Below, one piece after another: positions 20,150 through 28,376 of a stretch of DNA of 64,000 nucleotides. The notes under the pieces are model-generated. The model did not search any database and was not told the DNA's origin. It saw only the letters and a list, made by a program, of their open reading frames with translations. Source of the stretch: Geothrix oryzae (GTDB lineage Bacteria; Acidobacteriota; Holophagae; Holophagales; Holophagaceae); NCBI RefSeq assembly GCF_030295385.1, contig NZ_AP027079.1:2604001-2668000 (forward strand). Reading direction: 5' to 3'. The position numbers were made by a program, and so were the translations under genes. The number at the start of each line of letters is the position of its first letter. Position 1 is the stretch's first letter.

Positions 20150-21292
20150 CTACTTCGCCGCCTTCCGCAGCGCCTCCACCTTGTCCGTCTTCTCCCAGGA
20201 GAATTCGGGGCGGCCGAAGTGGCCGTAGGCGGCGGTGGCGCGGTAGATGGGCTTGCGCAGGTCCAGGGCCTCGATCATGGCCTTGGGCGTGCAGCTGAAG
20301 ACCTCGCGCACGGCGCGCACAATGGCCTCGTCCGACACCTGGCCGGTGCCGAAGGTGTCCACCGCGATCGACACGGGCTCCGCCACGCCGATGGCGTAGG
20401 CCAGCTGGATCTCACAGCGGCCGGCCAAGCCCGCGGCCACGATGTTCTTGGCGATGTAGCGGCCCATGTAGGCGGCGCTCCGGTCCACCTTGCTGGGATC
20501 CTTCCCTGAGAAGGCGCCGCCCCCGTGGTGGCCACTGCCACCGTAGGTGTCCACGATGATCTTGCGGCCCGTCAGGCCCGTGTCGCCCATGGGCCCGCCC
20601 ACCACGAAGCGCCCCGTGGGGTTCACATGGTAGACCGTCTGCGCGTCCAGCAGGTCCGCCGGCAGGCTGGCCTTGATCACATCCTGGAGGATGCTGTCGC
20701 GGATGGTGTTCTGGGTGACATGCTCGTCGTGCTGGGTGGAGATCACGACAGTGTGGATGCGCTTCACCTTGTCGCCGTCGAACTCCACCGTGACCTGGGA
20801 CTTGCCGTCGGGCCGCAGCCAGGGCAGCTGCCCGCTCTTGCGGACCTCGGAGAGCTTCCGCGTCAGGAGGTGGGAGAACTGGATGGCGGCGGGCATCAGC
20901 TCGGGGGTGTCCTGGCAGGCATAGCCGAACATCAGACCCTGGTCGCCGGCGCCGCCCGTGTCCACGCCCATGGCGATGTCGGGGCTCTGCTGGTCGATGG
21001 TCACCATCACCGCGCAGGTGGCGTAGTCGAAGCCCTTGATGTGGTGGTCGTAGCCGATGTCCTTCACCACATCCCGCACCAGGGCCGCCACGGGAATGTA
21101 GGTCTCGGTGGTGATCTCGCCGGCCACCAGCACCAGGCCCGTGGTCAGCAGCGTCTCGCAGGCCACGCGGCTGCGGGGATCATCCGTGAGGGCCGCGTCT
21201 AGGACGGCGTCGGAGATCTGGTCCGCCATCTTGTCGGGATGCCCCTCGGTGACGCTTTCGGATGTGAAAAGGTGACGCCCCTGGGTGGCCAT
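20150..21292 (-). CDS. metK: S-adenosylmethionine synthetase
   Basis: 380 residues, the standard MetK length. The N-terminal [17 protein letters not shown] motif binds ATP and methionine, and GAGDQG appears as [13 protein letters not shown] near residue 118. The glycine-rich phosphate loop is [18 protein letters not shown]. MetK makes S-adenosylmethionine from methionine and ATP. The start at ATG 21292 has AGGAG seven bases upstream; the frame extends further but without homology. No SAM riboswitch could be recognised in the leader. Confidence 0.97.
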   Translation of the reverse strand: MATQGRHLFTSESVTEGHPDKMADQISDAVLDAALTDDPRSRVACETLLTTGLVLVAGEITTETYIPVAALVRDVVKDIGYDHHIKGFDYATCAVMVTIDQQSPDIAMGVDTGGAGDQGLMFGYACQDTPELMPAAIQFSHLLTRKLSEVRKSGQLPWLRPDGKSQVTVEFDGDKVKRIHTVVISTQHDEHVTQNTIRDSILQDVIKASLPADLLDAQTVYHVNPTGRFVVGGPMGDTGLTGRKIIVDTYGGSGHHGGGAFSGKDPSKVDRSAAYMGRYIAKNIVAAGLAGRCEIQLAYAIGVAEPVSIAVDTFGTGQVSDEAIVRAVREVFSCTPKAMIEALDLRKPIYRATAAYGHFGRPEFSWEKTDKVEALRKAAK

Positions 21293-21475
21293 GCCGGACT
21301 CCTTGGAACCCCTCCAAACAGTCGTCCGGAGGAAACAATGAGTATATCCCGAGCCCACAGCCTCCTACACCTTTCGGATGACGCGGGAAACCTTGCCATG
21401 TCCTAGCCTTAAGGGCTAAGGTGGTGAGTTCCCCGTCCCAGAAGCGCCCACCTAAACGCCCCCATGGAGGAACCC
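21293..21475. promoter_or_regulatory. Divergent promoter region, metK and lipoprotein gene
   Basis: About 180 bases between divergent genes. On the minus strand a TATACT hexamer (complement of 21341-21346) lies about 50 bases upstream of the metK start and could be its -10 element; no clear -35 partner is seen. On the plus strand GGAGGA at 21466-21471 is the ribosome site of the lipoprotein gene. Confidence 0.4.
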
Positions 21476-22609
21476 ATGATTCCATTCCGCCGACCAACCT
21501 TGGCCCTGGCCTTGATGGCCGCATCCTTCCTGATGGTCTCCACCGCCTGCAAGCGGGAAGATCCGCAGATCCGCGAACTGACGCAGAAGGCCGCCGAGGC
21601 CGACAAGGCCAGCCAGCAGCTGAACCAGGCCGGCACCGAGCAGCAGAAGAAGCTGGCCCAGGCCGGCGTCAATGATGTCAAGCCCAACGCCGAGACCCTG
21701 CAGCTCACCGATGAGCAGAAGAAGGCCCTGGAAGAGCGCATCAAGAACGAGAAGAACAGCTCGTACCAGGCCCTGCTCCAGGAAGTGCTGGACAAGGACA
21801 AGGAGATCAAGGAACTCAACACCAAGCTCGCCAAGCTCAAGGCCGACCTGCCCAAGCCCGACCTGGCCAAGCCCAACGACAGCCACTACGGCATGGCCAT
21901 GCGCTTCCTGAAGAAGAAGGGCGTGCCCGAGGCCGAAGCCAAGAAGCTGGTGAGCCGCGTGGCCATCATGGAGAAGCTGGCGCCCGGCTTCGAGGTCTAC
22001 CACTTCTACGCCAACGGCACCTACGGCACCTGGGTCGCCCAGGGCAAGGCGAAGATCACCCCCAACGACCTGATGCGCCAGGAGCGCGAGAAGGTCGAGG
22101 GCGAGCGCGACGAGGCCGTGGCGCAGAACGAGAAGCTGCAGGAAGAGGTCGTGGACCTCGAAGGCCAGAAGAAGAAGATCGAAGAGGAGATCGCCGGCCT
22201 CCGTTCCGAGCGCACCAACCTCATCGAGGAGCGCGCCAAGCTGCAGTCCGACAATGCCGCGCAGGTCTCCAAGCTGAACTCCCTGCACTATGTCGTCGGC
22301 ACCCGCGACAAGCTGAAGGCCGAGGGCATCATCGAGATCCCCGTCTTCGCCAAGGACCGTGCGGGCAAGAACTGGCGCGACGAGGTCTTCACCCAGAGCC
22401 TCGACCTCCGTTCCGCCAAGACCATCGCCATCAAGGCCGCCGAACTGGGCCTGAAGAAGATCGGCAAGGTGAATGTGGTGCCGGGCTCCTACCTGAAGGA
22501 CGAGCACTACAAGCTCACCATCAGCGAAGACAAGCAGACCGCCACGATCGAGCTCATCACCGTGAGCCGCTTTAAGAACGACAAGGTCGTCTTTGCGGTC
22601 ACCGATTAG
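21476..22609 (+). CDS. Coiled-coil lipoprotein, unknown function
   Basis: 377 residues. The lipobox VSTAC places the lipidated cysteine at residue 25, so it should be anchored to a membrane facing the periplasm. Two long charged helical regions (about 28-125 and 205-270, rich in Glu, Lys and Gln) are probable coiled coils; between them is a compact stretch containing YHFYANGTYGTWV. The C-terminal part (about 275-377) is mixed alpha/beta. I do not recognise the family. ATG 21476 is chosen over an in-frame ATG at 21464 because the latter overlaps the GGAGGA ribosome site. A strong terminator follows. Confidence 0.75.
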   Translation: MIPFRRPTLALALMAASFLMVSTACKREDPQIRELTQKAAEADKASQQLNQAGTEQQKKLAQAGVNDVKPNAETLQLTDEQKKALEERIKNEKNSSYQALLQEVLDKDKEIKELNTKLAKLKADLPKPDLAKPNDSHYGMAMRFLKKKGVPEAEAKKLVSRVAIMEKLAPGFEVYHFYANGTYGTWVAQGKAKITPNDLMRQEREKVEGERDEAVAQNEKLQEEVVDLEGQKKKIEEEIAGLRSERTNLIEERAKLQSDNAAQVSKLNSLHYVVGTRDKLKAEGIIEIPVFAKDRAGKNWRDEVFTQSLDLRSAKTIAIKAAELGLKKIGKVNVVPGSYLKDEHYKLTISEDKQTATIELITVSRFKNDKVVFAVTD

Positions 22610-22624
22610 CTGATTCCGCGCACC

Positions 22625-22655
22625 CGAAGGGCCCCGCCAGGGGCCCTTCGCTTTT
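22625..22655 (+). terminator. Rho-independent terminator
   Basis: An 11-pair stem (CGAAGGGCCCC with its complement) and a four-base loop, followed by CTTTTG, lies 15 bases after the lipoprotein stop codon. Confidence 0.85.
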
Positions 22656-22735
22656 GTATGGCATTTCGGTCCGGAGCCGCCTATCGTTTGGGACCAATCT
22701 CCCGTTTCCTTCAACCCCACCCATGAGGTGATGCG

Positions 22736-25144
22736 ATGCATCCACGCTTGAATCAAGCGATTCTCGGCGCTTCCCTGCTGATGATCCTTGCCTGCAACGG
22801 CGGCGGCGACTCCAAGGCCCCCTCCATCGTCACGGGCGGCGGTTCCATGCCCAGCACGACCGCCCCGGTGTTCGACCCCGCCAACGCCAAGATCCCCCTT
22901 CCGAACATTCTGGCCACCGCCACCGCCACCGATCCCCTCGTGGGCCGTGCGGCGAACACCCCCCTGACCCCGCCTGAGGCCCTGGCCTATGTGAACCTCA
23001 AGGAAGTGGGCATGACCAACGCCGTGGCGGGCCTGAACGCGCCGATCTACCTCCAGTTCAATGCCGCGGTGGATGCCACCACCGTCACGCCCGCCAACAT
23101 CAAGGTGTTCCAGCTGACCACGGATGCGGCCGGCACGGAGAACGCCGCCCTGGGCTTCACCGACATCTCCGCCACCTTCACCTACCAGTACGCGGCCGGC
23201 GGCACGGACCTGTTCCTGTTCCCGAATTTCCCCCTGCTCCCCGGCACCCGGTACCTCTATGTCGTCACCAACCGGGTTAAAGACGCTGCCGGACTGCCCA
23301 TTTCCGCCTCCCCCTACTTCGAGGCCCTCAAGTCCACCACGACCCTCGCCGGCTCCTTCGCGGCCCTGGAGGCCGTGCGCGCCAATGTCCTGAACGGCGG
23401 CAACATCCTGCTGTCTGGCTACGCCAAGGTCATGAACGACCTCATCACCGCCACGGCCACCACCACCGTGGCCAACCGCTCCGACATCGCCGTGATGGGC
23501 CGCTTCATCACCACGGCCGCGGGCTCCATCGTGCCCAATCCCGCGGCGCCCACCACGCGCATTCCCGTGGAGACCGCCCTGCGGTCCTTCGCCGCCGGCT
23601 CCACCCTGGGCGGCCTGGCAGGCAAGACCTGGACGAACACCGTCTCCGTCACCGCCACCTTCGACCGTGGCGGCGTCAATCCCAGCCCCGATGCCTACTG
23701 GACCGCTGTGATGGGCACCGCCACCGCGGCTCCCGCCACCGTGGGCACGGTGATCCTCGGCACCATCAACAGCGCCGACCTGTCCATGGATCCCGTCGTC
23801 GTGGCGGCCAATCCCACCGCCGCCGGGGGCAACCTCACCGGCATCACCGGCGCCTACAACCCCGCCGCGGGCGTGGTGCAGCCCTTCCGGACCAGCGGGG
23901 CCCTCACCAGCTACTACCATGTGCCGCGGGCCATCCCGTTCGTCTACATCGCCCCCGCCGCCGGCTCCAACTGGCCCCTGGTGATCTACCAGCACGGCAT
24001 CACGAGCCAGAAGGAGACCGCGATCGCCCTGGCCCAGACCCTCACCACCGTGGGCCGCGCCATCGTGGCCATCGACCTGCCCCTGCACGGCGCCCTGGCC
24101 ATTCCCGCCCACCAGATCGCCGGCGGCGATTCGGCCACGGTCAAGGGACAGAAGCAGCAGGCCTGGGGCCAGGACTTCATGGCCATCGGCGCGCCCCTGG
24201 CCACCCGCTCCAACATCCAGCAGGCCGCCTTCAACCTGAACCGCCTGGAGCTCACCGTCGCCGTGGGCGGCTTCGCCGCCCTGTCCGCCCCGCCCTCCAA
24301 CACGGGCATGCGCTTCGTGGGCCACAGCCTCGGCTCCATCGTCGGCACCTACTACCTGGCCGGCAACACCACCCTGGCCACCACCGGCGCGCCCTACACC
24401 CAGACCACCCTCAACAACGACATGAAGGGCTACCTGTCCGTCCCCGGCGGCCGGCTGGCCTACCTCATCCAGAACAGCCCCTCCTTCGGCCCCGCCGTGG
24501 ATGCCGGCCTGGCGGCCGTGGGCATCGTCAAGAACACGCCCACCTACCACCAGTTCTTCCAGGTGACCCAGAGCGTGGTGGATCCCGCGGATCCCGCCAC
24601 CATGACCACGCCCCTGGCCGCGGGCCTGCCGAGCCGCCTCTCCAACCGCGTGGCCATCCAGGAATCCGTGGGTGATGTCGTCATCGGCAACCCCTACACC
24701 CGCTACCTGGGCAACGCCCTCGGCGGCCGGGAAGTCCTGGGCGCCGCGGGCGCGGCCGTGGCCCCCGGCTTCAAGCAGCTGGCCTACTCCGCCGGCGGCA
24801 CTCCCGCCCATGCGGCCGGCGTGCCCGCCCAGTTCATGTTCACCCTCACCGCGGGCGCGCCGGCGCCCAAGGTCGCCAACGCCGCCGTGGCCATCACCGC
24901 CACCACGCCGACGGAAGGCTACTTCCAGTTCGACCAGGCCGGCATCGGCCACAGCTCCCTGCTGGATCCCACCGCGAGCCTCGTGAACACCGGACTCCTG
25001 CAGAAGCAGATGCGCTACTTCCTGGGCGCCATGGGCACCACCCTCGTGGTGGATCCCACCCAGGGCGGCGCGACCCTGCCCCTGGCTCCCCTGGCCTTCC
25101 CCGAGGTCCAGGCGCCCGAGAAATACACCATCTTCGGCCACTGA
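22736..25144 (+). CDS. Large lipoprotein lipase/esterase (VolA/Pla-like)
   Basis: 802 residues. The signal peptide ends in a lipobox (MILAC, Cys at 20) followed by a Gly/Ser-rich tether. The N-terminal third carries an Ig-like segment of the kind found in bacterial surface lipases (IYLQFNAAVDATTV, then LLPGTRYLYVVTN). The alpha/beta-hydrolase part begins around residue 390 (PLVIYQHGI, the oxyanion region) and has the nucleophile elbow GHSLG near residue 529. It resembles the VolA/Pla-1 group of surface lipoprotein lipases that release fatty acids from lysophospholipids. Substrate is inferred from that resemblance only. Confidence 0.8.
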   Translation: MHPRLNQAILGASLLMILACNGGGDSKAPSIVTGGGSMPSTTAPVFDPANAKIPLPNILATATATDPLVGRAANTPLTPPEALAYVNLKEVGMTNAVAGLNAPIYLQFNAAVDATTVTPANIKVFQLTTDAAGTENAALGFTDISATFTYQYAAGGTDLFLFPNFPLLPGTRYLYVVTNRVKDAAGLPISASPYFEALKSTTTLAGSFAALEAVRANVLNGGNILLSGYAKVMNDLITATATTTVANRSDIAVMGRFITTAAGSIVPNPAAPTTRIPVETALRSFAAGSTLGGLAGKTWTNTVSVTATFDRGGVNPSPDAYWTAVMGTATAAPATVGTVILGTINSADLSMDPVVVAANPTAAGGNLTGITGAYNPAAGVVQPFRTSGALTSYYHVPRAIPFVYIAPAAGSNWPLVIYQHGITSQKETAIALAQTLTTVGRAIVAIDLPLHGALAIPAHQIAGGDSATVKGQKQQAWGQDFMAIGAPLATRSNIQQAAFNLNRLELTVAVGGFAALSAPPSNTGMRFVGHSLGSIVGTYYLAGNTTLATTGAPYTQTTLNNDMKGYLSVPGGRLAYLIQNSPSFGPAVDAGLAAVGIVKNTPTYHQFFQVTQSVVDPADPATMTTPLAAGLPSRLSNRVAIQESVGDVVIGNPYTRYLGNALGGREVLGAAGAAVAPGFKQLAYSAGGTPAHAAGVPAQFMFTLTAGAPAPKVANAAVAITATTPTEGYFQFDQAGIGHSSLLDPTASLVNTGLLQKQMRYFLGAMGTTLVVDPTQGGATLPLAPLAFPEVQAPEKYTIFGH

Positions 25145-25154
25145 TCCCAGGGCC

Positions 25155-25198
25155 GCGAATGAAGAAGGCGGGGCTTCGGCCCCGCCTTCTTCATTCGC
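25155..25198. terminator. Perfect 20-bp bidirectional terminator hairpin
   Basis: Twenty uninterrupted base pairs with a TTCG tetraloop sit between two convergent genes. The hairpin begins 11 bases after the lipase stop and its right arm contains the stop codon (25191-25193) of the acyltransferase on the other strand, so it can end transcription from both sides. Confidence 0.85.
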
Positions 25199-26447
25199 CT
25201 TCCAACTCCGGGAAGGCCTCGAGCAGTCGATTCCGGGCCTCCAGCAGCTCGGGCACGGCCGGATCCCGGCGGCGCAGGAAGCCGTGGATGGCCTGAAGGT
25301 CCTCCGCGGACCGTTCGAGGAGGGGCAGGGCCAGAAGGAGCGCCAGCAACGCCCCTGGAGCCACCAGGGCCGCCCACCCGCCCCAGCACCACCCGGCCAG
25401 CCCCGCCAGCACCGCCGCCCAGAGGGGATGGAGCAGGAGGCCCCCCAGCAACTTGAGGGTGGCCACCTGATCTCCTTCCTCCGTGAACCGGGCTGCGATC
25501 CAGTCCACGAGCCGGTACGAGGGCCAAAACGCGAGACCGGCCGGCAGGAGCAGGACCGTCAGGCCCAGCCGCCACGCGGCGCCCGGCAGCCAGCCCCGGA
25601 TCTCGGCCCAGGGGTAGGGATGGCCCACCTGGTCGGGCCGGAGCCCCTGGGCGCGAAGCCAGCCTTGGGTGTCGTGCACCCGGGCCTCGAGGCCGGCGAG
25701 GGCCGCGGGCACCAGCGCCGCCAGCCGGGGCACCAGGGCCCGCACGCGGCGGCGGAGCGCCTCCAGATCCACCCGGCTGCCGGGAGCCTCGGCCAGCAGC
25801 CAGGCCACCTCCTGGGCCAGGGCCAGCACCCGCACCTCCGGATCCTGCAGGGTGAGCGGCCGCAGAGCCGCACGGATGCGGGCGGTCAGCTCCACCACCG
25901 CGTCGGGATCCGTACCCCGGCCGGCCAGGTCGCCCCAGGAAACCGGCTCCCCCACCCGGAGGAGGGCGCCGTGCCGGAAGGCCGCCCGATCCCCGTAGAC
26001 CAGCCCCGCCGGGACCAGGAAGGGTGGCGTGGGGCTGGAGAGGGCGATGCGGGCGGCGCCGGTCTTGAGGGGGGCCAGATCCGCCCCCGTGTGGCTCACG
26101 CCTTCCGGGAACAGGACCACAGAGCCGCCCCGGGCCAGGACCTCGTGGACCTTCCGGAAGCACTGCTGGATGGATTCCGGCGTGGCGTCGCCATCCCTGG
26201 GTCGGGTCACGGGGATGGCCCGGAACGCGGCCAGGAAGGGCCGCAGGGGCGCCAGCTTCCAGAGGGTGGCCTTGGCCAGCCACCCCGCCCGGCGGTCCAG
26301 CGAGGCCGCAGCCGCCAAGGGGTCCAGCAGGCCGTTCGGGTGGTTGAGCAGGATCAGGCAGGGCCCCGGCGGCAGAGGCGGGCCTTCGCAGCGGAGCGCG
26401 CGGAACCAGATCCGCGCCAGGAACCGCGCCGTGCGGCTGGCGCCCAC
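25191..26447 (-). CDS. Acyltransferase, Sct1/Gpt2-like glycerolipid family
   Basis: 418 residues from GTG 26447. The acyltransferase motif is NHPNGLLDP near residue 34, and FPEGVSHTGADLAPLKTG near residue 100. The Asn-His-Pro-Asn form and the long helical middle part resemble the yeast Sct1/Gpt2 glycerol-3-phosphate/dihydroxyacetone-phosphate acyltransferase group rather than PlsC. Two or three membrane spans near the C-terminus (roughly 300-385) would anchor it. The start is uncertain: GTG 26447 begins one base after the stop of the MFS gene and has no clear ribosome site. Role in phospholipid synthesis is inferred. Confidence 0.75.
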   Translation of the reverse strand: MGASRTARFLARIWFRALRCEGPPLPPGPCLILLNHPNGLLDPLAAAASLDRRAGWLAKATLWKLAPLRPFLAAFRAIPVTRPRDGDATPESIQQCFRKVHEVLARGGSVVLFPEGVSHTGADLAPLKTGAARIALSSPTPPFLVPAGLVYGDRAAFRHGALLRVGEPVSWGDLAGRGTDPDAVVELTARIRAALRPLTLQDPEVRVLALAQEVAWLLAEAPGSRVDLEALRRRVRALVPRLAALVPAALAGLEARVHDTQGWLRAQGLRPDQVGHPYPWAEIRGWLPGAAWRLGLTVLLLPAGLAFWPSYRLVDWIAARFTEEGDQVATLKLLGGLLLHPLWAAVLAGLAGWCWGGWAALVAPGALLALLLALPLLERSAEDLQAIHGFLRRRDPAVPELLEARNRLLEAFPELEGE

Positions 26448-26448
26448 C

Positions 26449-27681
26449 TCAGGCCCGCGAGGGCCGGTGCCGCGCCCATCCCAGGGCCAGGCCGCTGAGG
26501 ACGATGGCCGGCACCACCACCAGGAGGGCCCGCGCCAGGGCATCCCCGCCGGAGCTCCCCATGGCATGCAGCGCATCCGCCCGGCGGCCCACCCACTCGG
26601 GGCTGATGGCATCGCCCAGCAGGTGGATGAGCAGCACATTCACCGCCACGCCCGTGGCCCGGATGCTGGCGGGCAGGCTGCTGACGGTGAGGGCGTTGAC
26701 CGGGCTGGTGTTCACGAAGAGCAGGAACATGCCCACGAAGAACAGCGCGTAGGCCGCACCCAGGTGACGGGTGCCCAGGGCCCATGCCACCACCGGGGCG
26801 GCGGCGAGCAGCGTGACGCCGGAGATCCCGGCCCCGGCATCGGGCCAGCGCTTCTGCCAGCGGTCCGTGAACCAGCCGCCGAGGAAGGTCCCCAGGATGC
26901 CCGTCACCACCGCCAGGCCGCCGAACACCAGGCCCGCCTTGGCCGTGGAGACCGCGAAGCGCCGCTGCAGCAGCGTCGGGCCCCAGGTGCTGAGGCCGCC
27001 CATGGCGAAGGTGTAGGCCACATAGCTGGCGGTACACGCCAGCCAGATGCGGTTGAGGAAGACATGCTTCAGGCGATGAAGGTACGGGGCGTTCGCATCG
27101 TCCTCCCGGGTGCCGTCCATGGCGCCGCGCACCGGATCGGCCTGGAGGGCCATCCAGAGGGCCAGGACCAGGCCCGGGAGGCCCGCCACCAGGAAGGAGG
27201 CCCGCCAGCCCCAGGCGCCCGCCACCAGGCCGCCCAGCCCGTACCCGAAGGCGCTGCCCAGAGGGATGGCCAGGTAGAACCAGGTGAAGGCCTTCGCCCG
27301 GTCGGATTCCGGGAAGCCGTCCGCCAGCATGGCCGGGCCCAGGCTGGCGTAGGCGGCCTCGCCCACGCCCACCAGGGAGCGCGTCACCAGGAGCGCCGGG
27401 TAGCTGTGCACGAAGGCGGCGCCCACGGTGGCGAGGCTCCACAAGGCGACGCCCCCGGCCACGAGGCGGGGGCGGTGGAAGCGGTCGGCCAGGTAGCCGA
27501 AGAGCGGCGCGGAGCACATGTAGACCGCGATGAAGACGAAGGTCAGGCGCCCCAGCTGGGCGTCGGACAGGTGCAGCTCCCGGCCCAGGGGCTCGAGAAT
27601 CGCCGCGACGACATACCGATCCAGGTAGTTCACCAGGTTGATCCCGGTGAGCAGCAGGAGCAGCCGTCGCGCGGCGGTCAT
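26449..27681 (-). CDS. MFS transporter, spinster-like
   Basis: 410 residues with about 12 hydrophobic spans. The MFS loop 2-3 motif is GYLADRFHRPRLV near residue 62, and the N-terminus (LTGINLVNYLDRYVVAAILEPL) is typical of the spinster-like subgroup, with R and D in the first helix (NYLDRYV). GVGEAAYASLGPAMLAD is another mark of that subgroup. Spinster relatives move lipids, organic anions or sugars; no substrate can be read here. It is followed at one-base spacing by an acyltransferase, which may hint at a lipid-related substrate; this is speculation. Confidence 0.85.
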   Translation of the reverse strand: MTAARRLLLLLTGINLVNYLDRYVVAAILEPLGRELHLSDAQLGRLTFVFIAVYMCSAPLFGYLADRFHRPRLVAGGVALWSLATVGAAFVHSYPALLVTRSLVGVGEAAYASLGPAMLADGFPESDRAKAFTWFYLAIPLGSAFGYGLGGLVAGAWGWRASFLVAGLPGLVLALWMALQADPVRGAMDGTREDDANAPYLHRLKHVFLNRIWLACTASYVAYTFAMGGLSTWGPTLLQRRFAVSTAKAGLVFGGLAVVTGILGTFLGGWFTDRWQKRWPDAGAGISGVTLLAAAPVVAWALGTRHLGAAYALFFVGMFLLFVNTSPVNALTVSSLPASIRATGVAVNVLLIHLLGDAISPEWVGRRADALHAMGSSGGDALARALLVVVPAIVLSGLALGWARHRPSRA

Positions 27682-27717
27682 GATTTGGGGCTTAGGTATC
27701 GCGGAGGGTCCGGAGAC

Positions 27718-28314
27718 CTACTTCTTCGGCGCGGCCGGCTTGGGGGCGGCGGGTTTCGCGGCGGCAGGCTTCGGCGCGGCGGCGGGGGTGCCCTCGGAGG
27801 CGTCCAGGCGCTTGGAGACCTCGGCGGTGAAGCCCTTCATCCAGGCCTCGTCGGCCCAGGAGAGGATCTGCACGGACTGGTCGGAGAAGACCATCTGGAT
27901 CTTCTGCTCCTTGGCCAGCTGCTCGACGATGGGGCCCGCCAGCTTGGCGATCGATTCGCTGACCTTCTTCTCCACGCGCTGGTACTCGGCCTGGCTGTCC
28001 TCCTGCATCTTCTTGGCCTCGAACTCCAGGTCGCGGTAGCGCTTGGCCAGGGCTTCCTTCTTGTCCGGGTCCAGGCTGGGGGAGTTTAGCTGCTGCTGCA
28101 GGGTCTGCAGCTCCTGGCCCTTGGCCTGGAGCTTCTCCTGGAGGTTCTTGCCCGTGATCTCCAGCTCGGAGAAGATCGCGCCGGCCTTCTTGGAGCTGCG
28201 GACCAGCTGATTGATGCTGAAGAAGGCGAAGCGGGGCGCCTCCTGGGCCGCGGCGGGCACGGACAGGGCGGCGGACAGGCACAGGGCGGCCACGGAGGGG
28301 GCGAGCAGGCGCAT
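27718..28314 (-). CDS. OmpH/Skp-family periplasmic chaperone
   Basis: 198 residues with a signal peptide (cleavage near AAAQ, about residue 23). The FFSINQLVRSS start of the mature part and the long charged helices (about 45-125) match Skp/OmpH, a trimeric chaperone that carries unfolded outer-membrane proteins to BamA. It lies 62 bases downstream of bamA on the same strand, the standard order. Unusual is the Ala/Pro/Lys-rich tail (about 172-198, repeats of PKPAA), which is disordered and positively charged. Start at 28314 has GGAG seven bases upstream. Confidence 0.88.
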   Translation of the reverse strand: MRLLAPSVAALCLSAALSVPAAAQEAPRFAFFSINQLVRSSKKAGAIFSELEITGKNLQEKLQAKGQELQTLQQQLNSPSLDPDKKEALAKRYRDLEFEAKKMQEDSQAEYQRVEKKVSESIAKLAGPIVEQLAKEQKIQMVFSDQSVQILSWADEAWMKGFTAEVSKRLDASEGTPAAAPKPAAAKPAAPKPAAPKK

Positions 28315-28376
28315 GGGGATACTCCAGGGGGAAAGGGCCATTGTAGCGCGGGAGGACCGGGCCCCCCGGGAATGGA

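Noticed and set aside
21293..21475. SAM riboswitch before metK
   Set aside because: The leader lacks the conserved core of SAM-I, SAM-II or SAM-III classes and is short.
21452..25141. Very long open frame on the minus strand (over 1200 codons) across the two lipoprotein genes
   Set aside because: It is antisense to genes with clear signal peptides, lipoboxes and motifs. Such frames arise in G+C-rich DNA with biased codon use; its protein is a low-complexity Gly/His/Arg/Val mix.
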